The notes beneath the pieces were generated by a model. It had not been told where the DNA came from. It saw only the letters and a program-made list of their open reading frames with translations, and ran no database searches. Source: Citrobacter sp. wls619 (lineage in GTDB: Bacteria; Pseudomonadota; Gammaproteobacteria; Enterobacterales; Enterobacteriaceae). Taken from it: DNA of 64,000 bases. Location: positions 131,045 through 195,044 of the forward strand of contig NZ_SZXJ01000027.1 in the NCBI RefSeq assembly GCF_005281345.1. The letters run 5' to 3'. Shown one piece after another: positions 61,254 to 64,000 of this stretch. The number at the start of each line of letters is the position of its first letter. Within the stretch, counting starts at the first letter, position 1. The position numbers and the translations under genes are program-made.

Positions 61254-61284
61254 AAAAAAGGCAGAATAATCTGCCTTTTTTCAA
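61254..61284. terminator. Bidirectional terminator between dmlR and minE
   Basis: A 12-bp stem (AAAAAAGGCAGA / TCTGCCTTTTTT) with an ATAA loop serves both convergent genes. Confidence 0.93.
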
Positions 61285-61307
61285 CCATGACTCATTTACA
61301 AAAGACG

Positions 61308-61574
61308 CTATTTAGACTCTTCTGCTTCAGGTAAAGTCACGTTAAGTTCGAGGATAGAAATATCGCCGTCTTTTTGTTCAAGCTGTACGGTGACCATTTC
61401 AGGATCAATTTGTACATACTTACAGATAACGTCGAGAATATCTTTCCTCAACTGCGGTAAATAATGCGGCTCGGCGTCACTACGACGACGTTCCGCAACA
61501 ATAATCTGCAGTCGCTCTTTAGCGATGTTCGCTGTGCTCTTTTTCCGCGAGAGAAAAAAATCCAGTAATGCCAT
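61308..61574 (-). CDS. minE: MinE, topological specificity factor of division
   Basis: This 88-aa protein stimulates MinD ATPase and creates the pole-to-pole oscillation. The N-terminal membrane-targeting/anti-MinCD helix ([23 protein letters not shown], about 1-23) and C-terminal dimerisation domain are intact. Last gene of minCDE, three bases after minD. Almost identical to E. coli MinE. Confidence 0.98.
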   Translation of the reverse strand: MALLDFFLSRKKSTANIAKERLQIIVAERRRSDAEPHYLPQLRKDILDVICKYVQIDPEMVTVQLEQKDGDISILELNVTLPEAEESK

Positions 61575-61577
61575 AAC

Positions 61578-62390
61578 TTATCCTCCGAACAGGCGTTTGA
61601 GGAAACCTTTCTTCTCTTCTTCAATGAAGCGGAAAGGACGTTCTTCTCCCAACAGACGGTCTACGGTATCAGCATAGGCTTTGCCGGCATCAGCATTGAT
61701 GTCGAGAATAACCGGCTCACCCTGGTTAGACGCGCGCAGGACTGACTGATCTTCAGGAATCACGCCAACCAGCTTGATTCGCAGAATTTCCAGTACGTCT
61801 TCCATGCTGAGCATGTCACCTTTATTTACGCGGCCAGGGTTATAGCGCGTAAGCAGCAGATGCTCTTTAATCGGATCTTCGCCATTTTCAGCGCGACGAG
61901 ATTTCGACGCCAGAATACCCAGAATACGGTCAGAGTCACGTACAGAAGACACTTCCGGGTTGGTGGTAATAATGGCTTCGTCGGCAAAATATAGGGCCAT
62001 CAGCGCGCCGGTCTCAATACCGGCCGGGGAGTCGCAGACGATGAAGTCAAAATCCATCGCTTTCAGATCGTCCAGAACTTTCGCGACGCCTTCACGGGTC
62101 AGCGCGTCTTTATCACGAGTCTGTGAGGCCGGAAGAATAAAGAGATTTTCGGTACGTTTATCTTTGATCAACGCCTGATTTAACGACGCATCGCCCTGAA
62201 TAACGTTGACGAAGTCATAAACGACGCGACGTTCACAACCCATAATCAAATCAAGGTTACGCAGGCCGATATCAAAATCAATAACGACTGTTTTCTTTCC
62301 CTTCTGGGCCAAACCTGTAGCGATGGCCGCGCTGGAGGTGGTTTTGCCAACGCCCCCTTTACCCGAAGTAACAACAATAATGCGTGCCAT
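61578..62390 (-). CDS. minD: MinD, division-site ATPase
   Basis: This 270-aa ParA-family ATPase has the deviant Walker A GKGGVGKTT at residue about 10, a switch II region (CDSPAGIE) and the C-terminal amphipathic membrane helix (KKGFLKRLFGG). It recruits MinC to the membrane and is released by MinE. Practically identical to E. coli MinD. Confidence 0.99.
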   Translation of the reverse strand: MARIIVVTSGKGGVGKTTSSAAIATGLAQKGKKTVVIDFDIGLRNLDLIMGCERRVVYDFVNVIQGDASLNQALIKDKRTENLFILPASQTRDKDALTREGVAKVLDDLKAMDFDFIVCDSPAGIETGALMALYFADEAIITTNPEVSSVRDSDRILGILASKSRRAENGEDPIKEHLLLTRYNPGRVNKGDMLSMEDVLEILRIKLVGVIPEDQSVLRASNQGEPVILDINADAGKAYADTVDRLLGEERPFRFIEEEKKGFLKRLFGG

Positions 62391-62413
62391 AGAAATTCCT
62401 TGTTAAAAAGGGA

Positions 62414-63121
62414 TCAATTCAACGGTTGAACTGTCAAAGCGTTCTCTGCCAATTGCAGACGTGCCGCTTTGCCATAAAATTCTGCTGGGATTTTATCACT
62501 CAGCCAATAAACACCTGCGATAGACACCAGTTCTGCCGTCAGGTGGGTACAGAAAATTTGCGCTTCCCGATCGCCGCTTGCGCCCGCCAGAGCACGGCCT
62601 CTCATCATGCCATAAACGTGAATATTGCCATCAGCGATAAGCTCTGCGCCCGCACTGACGTGACTTGTAACAATCAGATCACATTGTGGAGCATAAATGC
62701 GCTGACCGGAACGAACCGGTACATTTATTAATCGTGTTTTTGTGATGGGAGTAACGTTTTGCGGCGGTGCGGCAGGTGCCGGAGCTTCAACAGGTGCGGA
62801 ACGAATGGCTTTTTCTTTACCTTCTGTCAGTAAAGGAAGCCCCATTTCGTCGATTTCTGCCTTAAGTTTTGCATCCTTGCATCCGCTAACACCAATAATG
62901 CGCAGACCCGTGGACGTGATGATTTTTTGCAGCGCCGACCAGTTTACCGGGCTTTCAAGGCCACTCACGTTGATCACCACGGGAGCATGTTTTAAAAATG
63001 CAGGTGCCTGCGCGATTTTGTCTTCCAACGCCTGACGAATAACCTCGGGTTCTGCTTCATGTAAGTGAACCACTGATAAGGTGAAGCTACTGCCTTTAAG
63101 CTCGATTGGCGTGTTTGACAT
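62414..63121 (-). CDS. minC: MinC, inhibitor of FtsZ ring assembly
   Basis: This 235-aa protein has an N-terminal FtsZ-antagonist domain, a Pro/Ala-rich linker (residues about 108-126, [12 protein letters not shown]) slightly longer than in E. coli (231 aa), and a C-terminal beta-helix for dimerisation and MinD binding ([26 protein letters not shown]). The ATG at 63121 is the conserved start (MSNTPIEL). It is divergent from ycgL. Confidence 0.98.
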   Translation of the reverse strand: MSNTPIELKGSSFTLSVVHLHEAEPEVIRQALEDKIAQAPAFLKHAPVVINVSGLESPVNWSALQKIITSTGLRIIGVSGCKDAKLKAEIDEMGLPLLTEGKEKAIRSAPVEAPAPAAPPQNVTPITKTRLINVPVRSGQRIYAPQCDLIVTSHVSAGAELIADGNIHVYGMMRGRALAGASGDREAQIFCTHLTAELVSIAGVYWLSDKIPAEFYGKAARLQLAENALTVQPLN

Positions 63122-63247
63122 CCTGGCCTTACTCAATTTGCTATTTATCATCCCCAGTGCGGGGTGATATTCCGAAGACTATGAGGCATGTTATAGTCAG
63201 TATTATATTGAGGCAAGCCACCATTCCGTGAATTCAGAGTAAAAGAT

Positions 63248-63541
63248 ATGTTTTGTGTGATCTACCGAAGCAGCAAACGTGACCAGACCTATTTATATGT
63301 CGAAAAAAAAGACGATTTCTCGCGTGTTCCTGAAGAACTGATGAAAGGATTTGGTCAGCCAAAGCTGGCAATGATTTTACCGCTTGATGGTCGTAAAAAA
63401 CTGGTTAATGCCGATCTTGAAAAAGTAAAACAGGCACTCACCGAGCAGGGCTATTATTTACAAATACCACCGCCGCCTGAGGATTTACTCAAACAGCATT
63501 TATCTGCGGTAAAACAAAATACACCAGACGCTAAACGTTAA
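63248..63541 (+). CDS. ycgL: YcgL, conserved small protein
   Basis: This 97-aa protein of the YcgL domain family (alpha/beta, no known activity) begins [20 protein letters not shown]. The start chosen is the short form; E. coli is often annotated with an 11-residue extension. Divergent from minC, as in E. coli. Confidence 0.95.
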   Translation: MFCVIYRSSKRDQTYLYVEKKDDFSRVPEELMKGFGQPKLAMILPLDGRKKLVNADLEKVKQALTEQGYYLQIPPPPEDLLKQHLSAVKQNTPDAKR

Positions 63542-63610
63542 ACTGCATCCGGCAGCAGCATGTCGCATCGATGCAGTACCTGAAATCTATGACTACGTTA
63601 GGGGAAAGTA

Positions 63611-64000
63611 ATGTATCAACATCACAACTGGCATGGTGCTCTGCTGGATTATCCGGTGAGCAAAGTGGTTTGCGTAGGTAGCAATTATGCAAACCATATT
63701 AAAGAGATGGGGGGAGCAACGCCGGAAGAGCCGGTGTTGTTTATTAAGCCTGAAACTGCGCTGTGTGATTTGCGCCAACCGCTGGTTATTCCGGCGGATA
63801 TGGGTTCCGTTCATCACGAAGTTGAACTGGCCGTGCTGATCGGGGCAACCCTGCGCCAGGCGACAGAAGAGCATGTGCGCAAAGCCATCGCTGGCTATGG
63901 TGTGGCGCTGGACCTGACCCTGCGTGATATCCAGAGCAAAATGAAAAAAGCGGGTCAGCCGTGGGAAAAAGCGAAGGGTTTTGACAACTCTTGTCCGCTG
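63611..64000 (+). CDS. ycgM: YcgM, fumarylacetoacetate-hydrolase-family protein, 3'-truncated by window edge
   Basis: The first 130 residues are in the window. The sequence MYQHHNWHGALLDYPVSKVV, then VGSNYANHIKEMG and VHHEVELAVLIG, fits the FAH fold with the metal ligands of the E-x-E motif (HHEVELAV). E. coli YcgM is about 219 aa. Activity (acylpyruvate hydrolase or oxaloacetate decarboxylase/tautomerase) is inferred from family members. AGGGGAAAG precedes the ATG. Confidence 0.95.
   Translation, partial: MYQHHNWHGALLDYPVSKVVCVGSNYANHIKEMGGATPEEPVLFIKPETALCDLRQPLVIPADMGSVHHEVELAVLIGATLRQATEEHVRKAIAGYGVALDLTLRDIQSKMKKAGQPWEKAKGFDNSCPL

Overview
The window is chromosomal DNA from an enterobacterium of the Escherichia/Salmonella/Citrobacter group. 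Most backbone proteins (HtpX, MntP, ManXYZ, SdaA, PabB, YoaA, FadD, RNase D, MinCDE) follow their E. coli counterparts almost residue for residue. A second, PBP3-like transpeptidase sits between cspC and rlmA, as in Salmonella. A carnitine-oxygenase/D-malate block (yeaX-yeaW-yeaV-dmlA-dmlR) lies between rnd and minE; in E. coli K-12 minE is far from rnd. This mixture suggests Citrobacter or a close relative, but the genus cannot be fixed from sequence reading alone.

Layout: 1-2240 holds the 3' part of prc and all of htpX. About 2241-27711 is an AT-rich island between htpX and yebQ, whose 3' ends face each other. It encodes a complete type III secretion system (T3SS) of the SPI-1/Mxi-Spa type. 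The left arm has an unknown reverse-strand gene, a class II chaperone and the translocators sctE and sctB. The middle reverse-strand block sctD-F-I-J-K-L matches prgHIJK-orgAB. The long forward operon runs pilotin-like lipoprotein, AraC regulator, small ORF, sctC, sctW, small ORF, sctV, invB-like chaperone, sctN, O, P, Q, R, S, T, U and an iagB-like transglycosylase. Then come a LuxR-type response regulator, an unusually large needle-tip protein (598 aa, with an EF-hand-like loop) and a 68-aa unknown. No integrase, transposase or tRNA flanks the island. No known effector is recognisable, although effector and translocator chaperones are present.

27746-39135 carries yebQ, kdgR, yobH, mgrB (with a PhoP box), yebO, yobF-cspC, the PBP3 paralogue, rlmA, mntP (with a Mn2+ riboswitch and MntR/Fur-type palindromes), yobD and the mannose PTS operon manXYZ. 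39597-53576 carries yoaE, pdeD, sdaA, pabB-nudL, yoaH, yoaB, yoaA (with a LexA-type box), tsaB, yeaY, fadD (with a FadR-type site) and rnd.

53625-61222 is a carnitine-degradation module: reductase YeaX, a succinate-semialdehyde-dehydrogenase-like enzyme, oxygenase YeaW, BCCT transporter YeaV, D-malate dehydrogenase DmlA and its regulator DmlR. The likely route is carnitine to trimethylamine plus malic semialdehyde, then malate, then pyruvate. Here dmlA is broken by a small out-of-frame deletion. The window ends with minE-minD-minC, ycgL and the first part of ycgM.
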